Shown here piece after piece: positions 27,246-35,642 of a stretch of DNA of 64,000 nt. Location: contig NZ_JANUGW010000013.1 of NCBI RefSeq assembly GCF_024753285.1, positions 1 through 64,000 of the forward strand, read 5' to 3'. Position numbers and translations under genes: made by a program. Every line of letters begins with the position of its first letter. Position 1 is the stretch's first letter. The DNA comes from Massilia pinisoli (GTDB taxonomy: Bacteria; Pseudomonadota; Gammaproteobacteria; Burkholderiales; Burkholderiaceae_D). The notes beneath the pieces were generated by a model, which saw only the letters and a list, made by a program, of their open reading frames with translations, was not told the origin of the DNA and did no database searches.

Positions 27246-27268
27246 TGGTGGGCTCTCCGAGCCCACCA
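27246..27268. terminator. Hairpin between convergent glycosyltransferase and HD-GYP genes
   Basis: Perfect 10-bp arms (TGGTGGGCTC and its complement) with a TCC loop, 5 bp after the glycosyltransferase stop. There is no strong T-run on either side. It is a second hairpin of the same GGTGGG style as the one at 17313. Confidence 0.6.
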
Positions 27269-27282
27269 TTGCATCCGCCGAT

Positions 27283-28305
27283 CTACGCCGCAACGGGCAT
27301 CGCCGCCGGCACATCATCCTGCTCAGCCCAGCGCGTGCGAATCGCGCGGATCGCCGGCATCTGTTCGAGGAACAGGTCGACCAGCACCGGATCGAAATGC
27401 CGTCCCTTCTGCTTGACGAGGAAGTCGAGCGCCTCCTCTTCCGTCCACGCTTTCTTGTACGGGCGCACGGACGTGAGCGCGTCGAACACGTCGGCGATGG
27501 CGCAGATGCGGCCTTCGAGCGGGATATCGGCGCCGGCCAGGCCGTTCGGGTAGCCGCTGCCGTCCCATTTCTCGTGGTGGGTCAGGGCGATGTTGCGCGC
27601 CAGGGCGAGCACGCCGTGGTCGTGCTGGCCGATGATCTCGGCGCCGATCAGCGCGTGCCCCTGCATGATCTGCCATTCGTCCGCATCGAGCGGCCCCGGT
27701 TTCAGCAGCACGCGGTCGGGGATGCCGATCTTGCCCACGTCGTGCATCGGGGCGGCGTGCAGCAGGTCGTCGGCTTGCGCCTCCGTCATGCCGGCAGCGA
27801 GGCCGAGGATGCGCGCGAAATGGCTCATGCGGATCACGTGCAGGCCCGTCTCGTTGTCCTTGTACTCGGCGGCCAGGCCCAGGCGCTGGACGATTTCCAG
27901 CCGCGACGCGCGCAACTCTTCCATGCGCACGAGCGACAGGTGGGTGCGCACGCGCGCACGCACGATCGGCGGGCTGACGGGCTTCGTGATGTAGTCGACG
28001 GCGCCGGCCTCGAAGCCTTCCAGCTCATCCGCCGTGTCGTTCAGCGCCGTGACGAAGATGACGGGGATGGCCGCCAGCGCCGGGTCGGCCTTGAGCGCCG
28101 CGCACACTTCATAGCCGCTCATGCCGGGCATCATCACGTCGAGCAGGATCAGGTCGGGAAGTTCTTCGCGCGCCAGGTCGAGCGCGCGCGGGCCGTCCTT
28201 GGCGAAGCGCAGGCGGTAGTGGTCTTGCAGAATCTGGCGCAGCAGTTGCAGGTTGCTCGCCTCGTCGTCGACCGCGAGAATCAGTGGCTGGGTGACGTTG
28301 GTCAT
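27283..28305 (-). CDS. REC-HD-GYP response regulator (c-di-GMP phosphodiesterase)
   Basis: A 340-residue RpfG-type regulator. The REC domain (1-130) has VDDEASN and the acceptor in ILLDVMMPG. HD-GYP (about 150-335) has the catalytic HDVGKIGIPD, HALIGAEI and HHEKWDGSGYPNGLAG blocks, all intact. It should cut c-di-GMP once phosphorylated. Its ATG overlaps the stop of the MHYT hybrid kinase by 4 bp, so the kinase is its likely partner. Confidence 0.94.
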   Translation of the reverse strand: MTNVTQPLILAVDDEASNLQLLRQILQDHYRLRFAKDGPRALDLAREELPDLILLDVMMPGMSGYEVCAALKADPALAAIPVIFVTALNDTADELEGFEAGAVDYITKPVSPPIVRARVRTHLSLVRMEELRASRLEIVQRLGLAAEYKDNETGLHVIRMSHFARILGLAAGMTEAQADDLLHAAPMHDVGKIGIPDRVLLKPGPLDADEWQIMQGHALIGAEIIGQHDHGVLALARNIALTHHEKWDGSGYPNGLAGADIPLEGRICAIADVFDALTSVRPYKKAWTEEEALDFLVKQKGRHFDPVLVDLFLEQMPAIRAIRTRWAEQDDVPAAMPVAA

Positions 28306-31300
28306 TCGAAAATCTCCTGTGCCGGCTCGTCGATGGCCGCCAGCACGGCGTCAAGTTGTTGCAGGGCGAGGTCGAACTCGAAATCGGAAATGGCGGTGTG
28401 CACTTGCGCGACGCGGGCGGCCAGCGGATGGCCGCTCGTGGCGGCGGCGAGGCCGGCCAGCGCGGCGTCGTCCAGGCCGCCGCGCTTGAGCGCATCGCGC
28501 AGGACGTTGGCCGCGCGCCGCGCGCGGCCCAGGTCGGCCCCCTGCGCTGTCGTCTTGGCGGGCTGGCCGGCCGGGCGGGGCAGGACAGTACGGATCGCGT
28601 CCAGCGCGTCGTCCAGCAGGGAGGCCACGTTTGCCAGCGTCGCCTCCAGCTTGTCTTCGGTACCGGGGTACAGCTTGCCGCTGTCGCCGTCGACGAGGCC
28701 TTCCAGCCCCGCCAGCGCGTCGGCGAGCAGTTCCAGGCCGAGGTTGGCGGCGATGCCGCGGACCCGGTGCGCCTGCATGCGCAGCGCGAGGTAGTCGGCG
28801 GCGGTGGCCTGGGCCGCGAGCGTCGCGGCCAGGCCGTCGTGCTGGGCGGCGAAGTGGGCGAGGGCTTCCACGTACGCGTCTTCCTTGCCGCTCCAGCGGC
28901 GCAGGCCCGCGTGGCGGTTCAGCGTATGGTGCTCCTGCGCCGGCAGGTCGTCCGGCTGCTGGCCGGGGCCGAGGCCCAGCACGCGCGCGATCTCGTGCGA
29001 CAGCGCGAACCAGTCGACGGGCTTGCTGGCGAAGCCGTCCATGCCGGCCTCGATGCTGGCACGGCGGTGTTCGGCCAGCACGCTGGCCGTCATGGCGATG
29101 ATCGGCACGCGCGGGCGGCCCGCCGCCGCGGCCTGCTGGCGGATCATGCGCGTGGCCGAGAGCCCGTCGAGGGTGGGCATCTGGAAGTCCATCAGGATCA
29201 GGTCGAACGGCTCGCGAGCCGCCATCTCGACGACGGCGGCACCGTCGCCGACGGCCGTCATCGTGTGGCCGCGGCGCGCCAGCAGCAGTTGCAGCAGCTC
29301 CTGGTTCTGCGGGACGTCGTCGGCCAGGAGCACGCGCAGCGGCGGCAGGGCGGCGGCCGTGCGCACGCGCGGCTGCTGCGGGGCGAAACGGGCCAGCACG
29401 AGCGGCAGCACCACGTGGAAGGTCGTGCCCTGGCCCGGCTCGCTCTCGGCCCAGATGCGGCCGCCCATCAGTTCGACGAGCTGCTTGCAGATCGTGGTGC
29501 CGAGGCCTGTGCCGCCGAACCGGCGCGTCATCGAGGCGTCGGCCTGGGTGAACGGTTCGAAGATGGCGGACAGGCGGTCCGGCGCGATGCCGATCCCGGT
29601 GTCGCTCACCAGGAAGTGCAGCTGTTCGCCCTGCAGCTCGGCGCGCAAGGTGACGGTGCCTTTTTCCGTGAACTTGATGGCGTTGTCGAGCAGGTTCGTG
29701 AGCACCTGGCGCACGCGCAGCTCGTCGCCGCGCAGGCAGGTGGGCAAGGTCGGGTCGTAGTGAATGTCGACATGCAGGCCTTTTGCGCGCGCGTTGGCGG
29801 CCAGCGTGGACGACAGTTCGTCGATCAGCGACAGCAGGTTGTAGTCGTTCTGTTCCAGCTCGACCGCGCCCTTTTCCAGCTTGGCCGTGTCGAGGATTTC
29901 GTTGAGCAGGCGCAGCAGCGCACGGCCCGAACTGCGGATCGTGTCCAGGTGGCGGCGCTGGTCGGCGTTCAGCTGGCCGTCCAGCAGCACGTCGGTGAAG
30001 CCGAGGATGGAATTCATCGGCGTACGGATCTCGTGGCTCATGTTGGCGACGAAGCTGGCGCGCGCCGCTGCGGCCTGCTCGGCGTTTTCCTTCGCGACGC
30101 GCAGCGCGTCTTCCATGTGGCGGCGCTCGGTGATGTCGAGGATGACGCCGTCCAGCCAGCACAGCTCGCCTGCGTCGTTGCGCACGCCGGTGCCGTTTTC
30201 CCACATCCAGCGGGTGCTGCCGTCCGCGTGCAATAAACGGTATTCGACGAGGTAGGGGCGGTCTTCGCGCAGCGCGGTGGCGATCGTCTCCGACACGCGT
30301 ACGCGGTCGGCCGCGTGGATCAGCGGTGCGAACGTGCGGCGCGGCGCCGTGCCGAGGAAGTCGCGGCCCGGGTAGCCGGTGACGCGCTCGACGGCATCGC
30401 TGATGAACAGCATCGGCGCGTCGCCTTCGATGAGGCTGCTGCGGTAGGAAATGCCGGGGATGTTGCCGATCAGCGAACGGAACTGCTGCTCGCTGGCGCG
30501 CAGCGCCTGCTCCATCTTGCGGCGGTCGCTGATGTCCGTGATGAAGCAGACGAACAGGTCCTGCTGGTCGAGGCGTGCGTGGCCGATGGCACGCCGGATC
30601 GGCACGATGCTGCCGTCCTTGCGCCGGCCCGTCACGTCGGCGCCGCGCGCGCTGGCGCTGATCTCGCCCGTGCGCAGCGAGCGCAGCAGGCCCACTTCTT
30701 CCGACGCGGCCTCGTCGCCGATCAACAGGCGGATGTTGCCGCCGACGATGTCGTCGCGGTCCCAGCCGAAGATGCGCTCGGCCGACGCGTTGAATTCGCG
30801 GATGGTACCCTCGCGGTCGACCGTGATCACGCCATCGACGGTGGTGGTGAGCAGCGCGCGCATCCATGCTTCGCTGCGCGACAGTTCGCGGAACATCTGG
30901 CGGTAGCGCAGCAGGCCGTTGGCGGCGAGCACGAAGACGGTGAACGCGACGACGATCAGCGTGATCGCCAGCGCGAGGAAGGTGTCGTTGCTGGCCTTGT
31001 GCGGCGTCAGCTTGTCGACGTGGCCGACGAAGCGCGCCGCTTCCATGCCCGTGTAATGCATGCCGGAGATCGCGCAGCCCATCACGATGGCGGCCAGCAG
31101 CAGGCGGCGCTGCTCGCTCAGCCGGTGCGACAGGCTGGACAGGCCGAAGCGCACCCACAGCGCCAGGGTCGCCAGTACCACCGCGACGACGATGGACAGG
31201 CCGAACGTGAACGGATCGTAGCGCAATCCGAGGCCCATGCGCATGCCGGCCATGCCGGCGTAGTGCATCACGCCGATGCCAGCGCCGACCAGCACGCCGC

Positions 31301-31664
31301 CGGCCAGCAGGCCCCAGCCGCCCAGGCGGTCGCGCGCGATGACGGCCAGCGCCACGAACGAGGCGGCGATGCTTGGCAGGCTCGACAAGGTGGTGGCGGT
31401 CGGATCGTAGTCGACGGTCGTGCACAGGTCGAACGCGAGCATGCCGATGAAGTGCATGGCCCACACACCGGCGCCGAGCGACAGGCTGCCCGTGCCGAGG
31501 ATGATCCAGCGCTGGGCGCGGTTGGCGGTGGCCTGGCCGGCGATCTGCAAGCCCATCCACGATGCGAAAATGGCAACGAGCACGGACAGCGCGACCAATT
31601 TCGGCGTATAGAGCCCATAGCTGAGCAGCGATGGATCGGATGGGAGCGTGAACACGGACAACAT
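28302..31664 (-). CDS. MHYT-PAS-PAS hybrid sensor histidine kinase with REC and Hpt
   Basis: A 1,120-residue kinase. Residues 1-255 are a seven-helix MHYT sensor with AMHFIGM, VMHYAGM and GMHYTGM repeats (proposed copper ligands, possibly sensing O2, CO or NO). Two PAS/PAC domains follow (about 270-390 and 395-520). HisKA has ANMSHEIRTPMNS (about 540), and HATPase has N, DTGIGI and GTGLGTTI boxes. The REC domain has LILMDFQMP near 826, and an Hpt-like domain carries HRVRGIAANLG near 966. It acts as a phosphorelay in one chain, and is coupled to the HD-GYP regulator by an ATGA overlap. Confidence 0.94.
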   Translation of the reverse strand: MLSVFTLPSDPSLLSYGLYTPKLVALSVLVAIFASWMGLQIAGQATANRAQRWIILGTGSLSLGAGVWAMHFIGMLAFDLCTTVDYDPTATTLSSLPSIAASFVALAVIARDRLGGWGLLAGGVLVGAGIGVMHYAGMAGMRMGLGLRYDPFTFGLSIVVAVVLATLALWVRFGLSSLSHRLSEQRRLLLAAIVMGCAISGMHYTGMEAARFVGHVDKLTPHKASNDTFLALAITLIVVAFTVFVLAANGLLRYRQMFRELSRSEAWMRALLTTTVDGVITVDREGTIREFNASAERIFGWDRDDIVGGNIRLLIGDEAASEEVGLLRSLRTGEISASARGADVTGRRKDGSIVPIRRAIGHARLDQQDLFVCFITDISDRRKMEQALRASEQQFRSLIGNIPGISYRSSLIEGDAPMLFISDAVERVTGYPGRDFLGTAPRRTFAPLIHAADRVRVSETIATALREDRPYLVEYRLLHADGSTRWMWENGTGVRNDAGELCWLDGVILDITERRHMEDALRVAKENAEQAAAARASFVANMSHEIRTPMNSILGFTDVLLDGQLNADQRRHLDTIRSSGRALLRLLNEILDTAKLEKGAVELEQNDYNLLSLIDELSSTLAANARAKGLHVDIHYDPTLPTCLRGDELRVRQVLTNLLDNAIKFTEKGTVTLRAELQGEQLHFLVSDTGIGIAPDRLSAIFEPFTQADASMTRRFGGTGLGTTICKQLVELMGGRIWAESEPGQGTTFHVVLPLVLARFAPQQPRVRTAAALPPLRVLLADDVPQNQELLQLLLARRGHTMTAVGDGAAVVEMAAREPFDLILMDFQMPTLDGLSATRMIRQQAAAAGRPRVPIIAMTASVLAEHRRASIEAGMDGFASKPVDWFALSHEIARVLGLGPGQQPDDLPAQEHHTLNRHAGLRRWSGKEDAYVEALAHFAAQHDGLAATLAAQATAADYLALRMQAHRVRGIAANLGLELLADALAGLEGLVDGDSGKLYPGTEDKLEATLANVASLLDDALDAIRTVLPRPAGQPAKTTAQGADLGRARRAANVLRDALKRGGLDDAALAGLAAATSGHPLAARVAQVHTAISDFEFDLALQQLDAVLAAIDEPAQEIFE

Positions 31665-31899
31665 GGCGCGTGATTTTTCGAGAGAATTGATGAGTTTGAG
31701 CGCAAGTATGGCATTTCTGGCAGTGAAAGTCTTTCCGATGAGAACTTAATGCCAGATGAATACGTGAAGTTGTCGCATGTACGCCACCTGAAGTCAGGCA
31801 ATGTTGCCGGTTCGGCACGCGTTGCCGCATTTGCGATGTTGCTGCTATGCTAGTTATACGGGTCGTCCGTCTTGGGCGCCCGCAATAGGTGCGACGTGT

Positions 31900-32640
31900 A
31901 TGAAAACGACAGTTCTTGCCGCACTGCTGGCCGGGGCCTGCGCGCTGGCGCAAGCGGAGCCGGCGCCGCGGCTGTATCTGACCACCGAGACCTCGGCGCC
32001 GTACAGCATGCGTGATGGCGACCGCGTGACGGGCATCGGTACCGACATGGTGCGCGAAATCATGGCCCGCTCCGGCGTCGCCTATTCGATCGACCTGCTG
32101 CCGTGGAAGCGCGCCTATACGGCCGCGCTGGAACGCAAGGACGCCTGCGTCTACTCGACCACGCGCACGCCCGAGCGCGAACCGCATTTCAAATGGATCG
32201 GCCCGATCGGCGAGGCCGAGTGGGTGCTGATGGGCCGCGCCGACCGCCATTTCGCCGTGCACAGCCTGGACGACGCACGCGCCTACCGCGTCGGCACCTA
32301 CAACGGCGACGCGCGCGACCAGTTCCTGCGCGCACGCGGCTTCACCGTCGACCCCGCCCCGAACGACATGATCAACCCGCGCAAGCTGATGATGGACCGC
32401 ATCGACCTGTGGGCCGCCAGCATCCGCCGCGACAGCCTGACGCTCGACCGGCTGGGTTACACGGGCAAGCTGGTGCCGGTGTTCGTGTTCAACCGTATCC
32501 GCGTTTATCTTGCGTGCAACCGTGCCGTGCCGGATGCGCTCGTCGCGCGCATGAACGGGGCGCTGGATGCGATGGAGCGCGATGGGACTGCCCGGACCAT
32601 CGTGCACAAGTACGATGATTGGGGTGTGCCGCCGAAGTAG
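31900..32640 (+). CDS. Periplasmic solute-binding protein (amino-acid-type, SBP_bac_3)
   Basis: A 246-residue protein with a signal peptide (MKTTVLAALLAGACALAQA). The mature part fits the family (TTETSAPYSMRDGDRVTGIGTDMVREIMARSGV, then DLLPWKRAYTAALERKDACVYS). It starts 235 bp from the divergent MHYT kinase. No permease or ATPase gene is adjacent, so it may act as an orphan receptor or sensor-type protein, as is common in Oxalobacteraceae. The ligand cannot be told. The start was set at the signal peptide rather than further upstream. Confidence 0.85.
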   Translation: MKTTVLAALLAGACALAQAEPAPRLYLTTETSAPYSMRDGDRVTGIGTDMVREIMARSGVAYSIDLLPWKRAYTAALERKDACVYSTTRTPEREPHFKWIGPIGEAEWVLMGRADRHFAVHSLDDARAYRVGTYNGDARDQFLRARGFTVDPAPNDMINPRKLMMDRIDLWAASIRRDSLTLDRLGYTGKLVPVFVFNRIRVYLACNRAVPDALVARMNGALDAMERDGTARTIVHKYDDWGVPPK

Positions 32641-32745
32641 TCGGCACGTAATCGTTTCAGTAAGACGGCGGCGCGATGCGGTCGCGCGGACTTACCAGGA
32701 TGGGAATCCCGATGGGCGGCGGCACACCGTTGGGATACGCGCCCA

Positions 32746-33009
32746 TCAGCCAGCCAGTCGCCCGTCGGCAGCCACAGGACAGTTCACTGTCGGACGCCAG
32801 CGCCTCTGCCAAGGCCGGGTCAATACCCGCATGGCGAGGTTGAGCGGTATCAGTCGTGCATATAAATATTTTGCGGCTGCGGACGTTCCAAGCATTTCCT
32901 GCAGAACAAGTGCAACCTCAACCTGTTCGGCTACAAGGCGGTTCGAGCGGTTGGATGACGCGTGGGGCTCCGGTTCCATGGCATTGCGGATGCGCTCAAG
33001 TTTGCTCAT
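32746..33009 (-). CDS. Small protein of the AMRVLTRPW family, copy 1
   Basis: An 87-residue ORF. AAAGGA lies 6 bp before its ATG. The conserved-looking core is VEVALVLQEMLGTSAAAKYLYARLIPLNLAMRVLTRPWQRR. The same pattern (helix - xxAxxL - two-residue turn - IP - xVAMRVLTRPxxRR) recurs in the overlapping upstream ORF and again at 40849, so these are paralogues. The size and basic end suggest a small helical regulatory or DNA-associated protein, but no function is known to me. Confidence 0.6.
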   Translation of the reverse strand: MSKLERIRNAMEPEPHASSNRSNRLVAEQVEVALVLQEMLGTSAAAKYLYARLIPLNLAMRVLTRPWQRRWRPTVNCPVAADGRLAG

Positions 33010-33235
33010 ACACAATCCTTTGAGGATGATACGTATGATTATTTTTGGTTCTTTTATTTATCCAGGGACCGAAAAACCTGCGTTCCCAAGGCCGCGTTAA
33101 CACGCGCATTGCGACCTCTATAGGGATGCCGTTGTGAGCCAAAGCGCGAGCGATTGTCTGAATACTCTCAAAAGGACGGTTTCTCAGAATGGCGTCAATG
33201 AGGATGGCGGAAAGGCGGTCGAGTCTATTTTTCAT
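32996..33235 (-). CDS. Small protein of the AMRVLTRPW family, copy 2
   Basis: A 79-residue ORF starting MKNRLDRLS after AGGGCAGG. The core SIQTIARALAHNGIPIEVAMRVLTRPWERR is clearly related to the downstream gene, whose start it overlaps by 14 bp. The two therefore look like a tandem duplication read as one transcript. The C-terminus (KRTKNNHTYHPQ) is basic and unrelated between copies. The gene lies outside the island, next to the old tRNA terminator. Function unknown. Confidence 0.6.
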   Translation of the reverse strand: MKNRLDRLSAILIDAILRNRPFESIQTIARALAHNGIPIEVAMRVLTRPWERRFFGPWINKRTKNNHTYHPQRIVYEQT

Positions 33236-33444
33236 TACCTGCCCTTGGAGTGAATATGTCATTTTGGACTCCACAGGCATTGCTACCTACGATTCAAATG
33301 TAACGCATGTCAAAAGTGCACAGATGTTCAGTCTGAAAGGAAAGTTGTACAAAAAACGGATCGGCTTAGCGGAGGCGGATTCTTGTCGAGGTGAAAATGG
33401 CGGCTTAGCTGGTAATGGACGAGCTCAAACGTCGGCGCACAAAA

Positions 33445-33476
33445 AAACCGCGTTCCCAGAGGGAGAAACGCGGTTT
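33445..33476 (-). terminator. Displaced terminator of the tRNA-Leu gene
   Basis: Arms AAACCGCGTT and AACGCGGTTT, with an inner CCC/GGG pair, are followed on the minus strand by seven T. It lies just outside the island end and closely resembles the terminator now found after the intact tRNA (51251-51284), as expected if the island split the tRNA from its original terminator. Confidence 0.8.
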
Positions 33477-33510
33477 CATGGACTTTGCGGGACTACTACG
33501 GATGAGTAGG

Positions 33511-33528
33511 TGGTGCCTCCGGCCGGAA
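33511..33528. repeat. attL: 18-bp copy of the tRNA-Leu 3' end
   Basis: TGGTGCCTCCGGCCGGAA is identical to 51317-51334 (the CCA end, acceptor strand and part of the T-arm of tRNA-Leu). Sequences on both sides differ. This is the usual duplication left by integration of a tyrosine-recombinase element into a tRNA 3' end. Confidence 0.85.
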
Positions 33529-33567
33529 CCACATTTCAATATGGTGAGTCTTGATGAATTCTTAAAA

Positions 33568-33588
33568 GTACCAACATAGGTACCAACA
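33568..33588. repeat. Paired GTACCAACA motifs, candidate integrase arm sites
   Basis: GTACCAACA occurs at 33568-33576 and 33580-33588, 40 bp inside attL, and in inverted orientation at 51153-51161 over the integrase start. Short repeats near both ends of a tRNA element are typical arm-type binding sites of P4-class integrases. The assignment is inferred. Confidence 0.4.
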
Positions 33589-33602
33589 GAAATTTTTGCT
33601 AC

Positions 33603-33806
33603 CTATCCACGCGTGCAGCCGGCCGGGCCAGCGCGTAACGGCGACGATGATTCGATGCTTGAGGTTAGTACTCGGGACTCGCCCGCGTCCGGTTCATCCC
33701 GGTAGGCGAGATATTCGTCGACGCCGGCCGCGCGGGCGTACTCTTCGCATTGCTCGCACGCCTGCTTCGCATCCGTGCCGCGTTCGCGCATGTATTTCTC
33801 TTGCAT
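33603..33806 (-). CDS. Small hypothetical protein at the island's left end
   Basis: A 67-residue ORF starting 10 bp after the stop of the large-protein relic. The first 45 residues (MQEKYMRERGTDAKQACEQCEEYARAAGVDEY) look protein-like, with CEQC. The last 20 (SSIESSSPLRAGPAGC) do not and may be read-through into the junction. It could be a true small gene or the frame-shifted tail of the upstream relic. Function unknown. Confidence 0.35.
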   Translation of the reverse strand: MQEKYMRERGTDAKQACEQCEEYARAAGVDEYLAYRDEPDAGESRVLTSSIESSSPLRAGPAGCTRG

Positions 33807-33815
33807 GGTCCCGGC

Positions 33816-35012
33816 TCATGGGCAGCCGTCGGGGCCAGCTGCCCAGGCATCGGTGTATGCGCGCACATCGGGACTAGCTTGATAGAGATTCAACTTCGTT
33901 TTGATATACTCGTCTGGATCTATAAACTGACGGATACCTTGATGAACAAGCTTGTGGAAGGGAGTTTCCTGAACCGCAGTCAGGCCGGGCAGTGCGTCAC
34001 GGAGAAGGTAGACCGTCCCGCGATAGGTCGCCCCCATGATACCGCACTGCTTTGTCGCACCCGGAACAATCCCTTCCCGGTGGTACCGGATCACAATCCG
34101 GGGCTGATGCGCAAATTTCTCAATGCGCTTCTGCACTTCGGCCGTGATGACTTCAACCGGCAGCATCTTCTCCGGCGCCGTGATGACTGATTCCCGCGGG
34201 CGGCGATACAGGCCCGGCATCGGCTCCTGACGGCGATACGAGCCGTCCACGTTTTGCAGCGGGTTGCCGCGCAGCGTGATATTGCGCCCTGGCGTCGACG
34301 GGCCGCTCGACAGCTGGCGAATCACTTCCTCCAGTCGCGCATTTTTTTCGTCCAGCTCGGCCTGCTCCTTGAACGGGCCGACCTGTCGCGCTTGCAGCTC
34401 GGGCAGCGTGGCTTGCGCGCGCGCGAGGCGGTGCTCGATGGTCTCGCGCACGTACTCCAGGCGCGCCGGCTGTACCAGCTTCTCCAGCTCGTCCAGTGCC
34501 GTGCGCATGGCCGACGTCGTGTAGTTCCAGTCCTCGCGCAGCTTGGTTTCGCCCGACGTGAGCGTCGAGCCGTCCGGGCGCAGGACGGCGAGCGACGTCC
34601 AAAACTGCTTGTCGTCGCCGCGCGAGAACGTCGCATGCAGCGGCATGCCGTAGAACTCGCCCAGGTCGACCGTCGCCGCATCGTCCTGCGCCAATCCCAC
34701 CGAGCGGCCTTTCGCAATTTCCGCGATCGCGCGCGCGGCGTCGGTGCGCGCGATGTACTCCTTGCCGTCGACGGTCATCGCGAAGGTTTTCTCGTCGCCC
34801 ATTTCGCTGCCGACGGCGCTGAGTGCGCCCTCCAGGGACGTGAGGCGGCGCTTGCCGACGGAGATCGAGACCTTCGCCTTTTCGTCGCCGCCGCTCTGCT
34901 CCTTGAAGATGTCGTAGACCGCCTCACGCGCTTTGGTGTCGCTCGTGACTGTCGGCGTGCCGGAATCCGCGGAGCGTGCTGGTGGCCGCCAGAGGCGCTG
35001 GACTTGTCGCCG
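33816..35012 (-). pseudogene. C-terminal remnant of a phage/plasmid large polyvalent protein
   Basis: An open frame of about 398 codons that begins right after a stop at 35013-35015, with no valid start. The only ATG inside (34802) cuts a continuous domain. Content resembles the end of giant methylase/helicase proteins of phages and ICEs: an IGKR-like VSVGKRRLTSLEGAL...FAMTVDGKEYIARTDAARAI module, a coiled region (about 200-290), then a metalloprotease-like module (VRIVIRYHREG..., LPGLTAVQETPFHKLVHQGIRQF). In that module the expected HExxH reads HKLVH, so the catalytic Glu is Lys and the domain should be inactive. The N-terminal thousands of bases are missing. Confidence 0.65.
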
Positions 35013-35642
35013 CTATCGGTACGCAATGGGCGCCAAGGGCATCGATATGCTCCGCACCGAGCGTACCTGGGCGCGAACAACGACCCGCGCGGGTACAAGT
35101 CAACACCGTGACGCCGACCGAGACCGCCTATAGGGCCATCGGCTTCTAGTCGAGCACTACGGCCCACATCTAGGGCAACCAAGGGCAAGCTCTGAACATT
35201 ATCAGCCAGACCTGAACGGCCTCATGCGAGATCGCGGACCGTTGGGCGCAGTCGATCGCGGTCGGTCACGCGCAGATGATGAGAAGGTGGGCGACTTGCG
35301 CGACGACCGGAATAGCAAGAAGCCGGAAACGCCGATCCGGGTCAAGTTTCAACTTGAAACCCCTGTAAGCTATTGATTTAGAAGAGGGGAGACAGTTGAA
35401 ACACAGCTTGAAACCCGTTTTTATACAAGTTGTATAAAACAGCGCCTTCGCCGACCACGTGCCTGATCCGAGTCAGATGCTTCCCGTAACCGCTCCAAGG
35501 TCGACGTCGCGTCTGTCGGGTGCACGTAGGAGAACATGCTCGGCGCGCGCGCGACAATGGCATGCAAATTACGTGCATGAGCTCGGCCCCAAGGGAGCGA
35601 CGACATACGATCTGCCGCACCATCTTAACTGATGGGGTCACT
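35013..35642. other. Decayed DNA with direct-repeat copy A
   Basis: About 630 bp with no credible gene. It carries the first copy of the 35-bp repeat (35346-35380). The codons just before that repeat (ADPGQVST-stop) resemble the end of the serine recombinase at 38402 (ADINRVST-stop), so this may be the eroded 3' end of another recombinase. Confidence 0.5.
35346..35380. repeat. Direct repeat copy A with palindromic core
   Basis: It begins with the perfect 15-bp palindrome GTTTCAACTTGAAAC and ends ATTGATTTA. It matches copy B (38391-38425) at 30 of 35 positions. Together they flank about 3 kb holding an acyltransferase and a serine recombinase. Confidence 0.8.

Noticed and set aside
28351..32607. 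A 1,418-codon minus-strand open frame
   Set aside because: An out-of-frame shadow of the MHYT hybrid kinase and antisense to the solute-binding protein gene.
33189..33509. A 106-codon plus-strand frame next to attL
   Set aside because: It is antisense to the small AMRVLTRPW gene, passes through a terminator hairpin and has no ribosome site.
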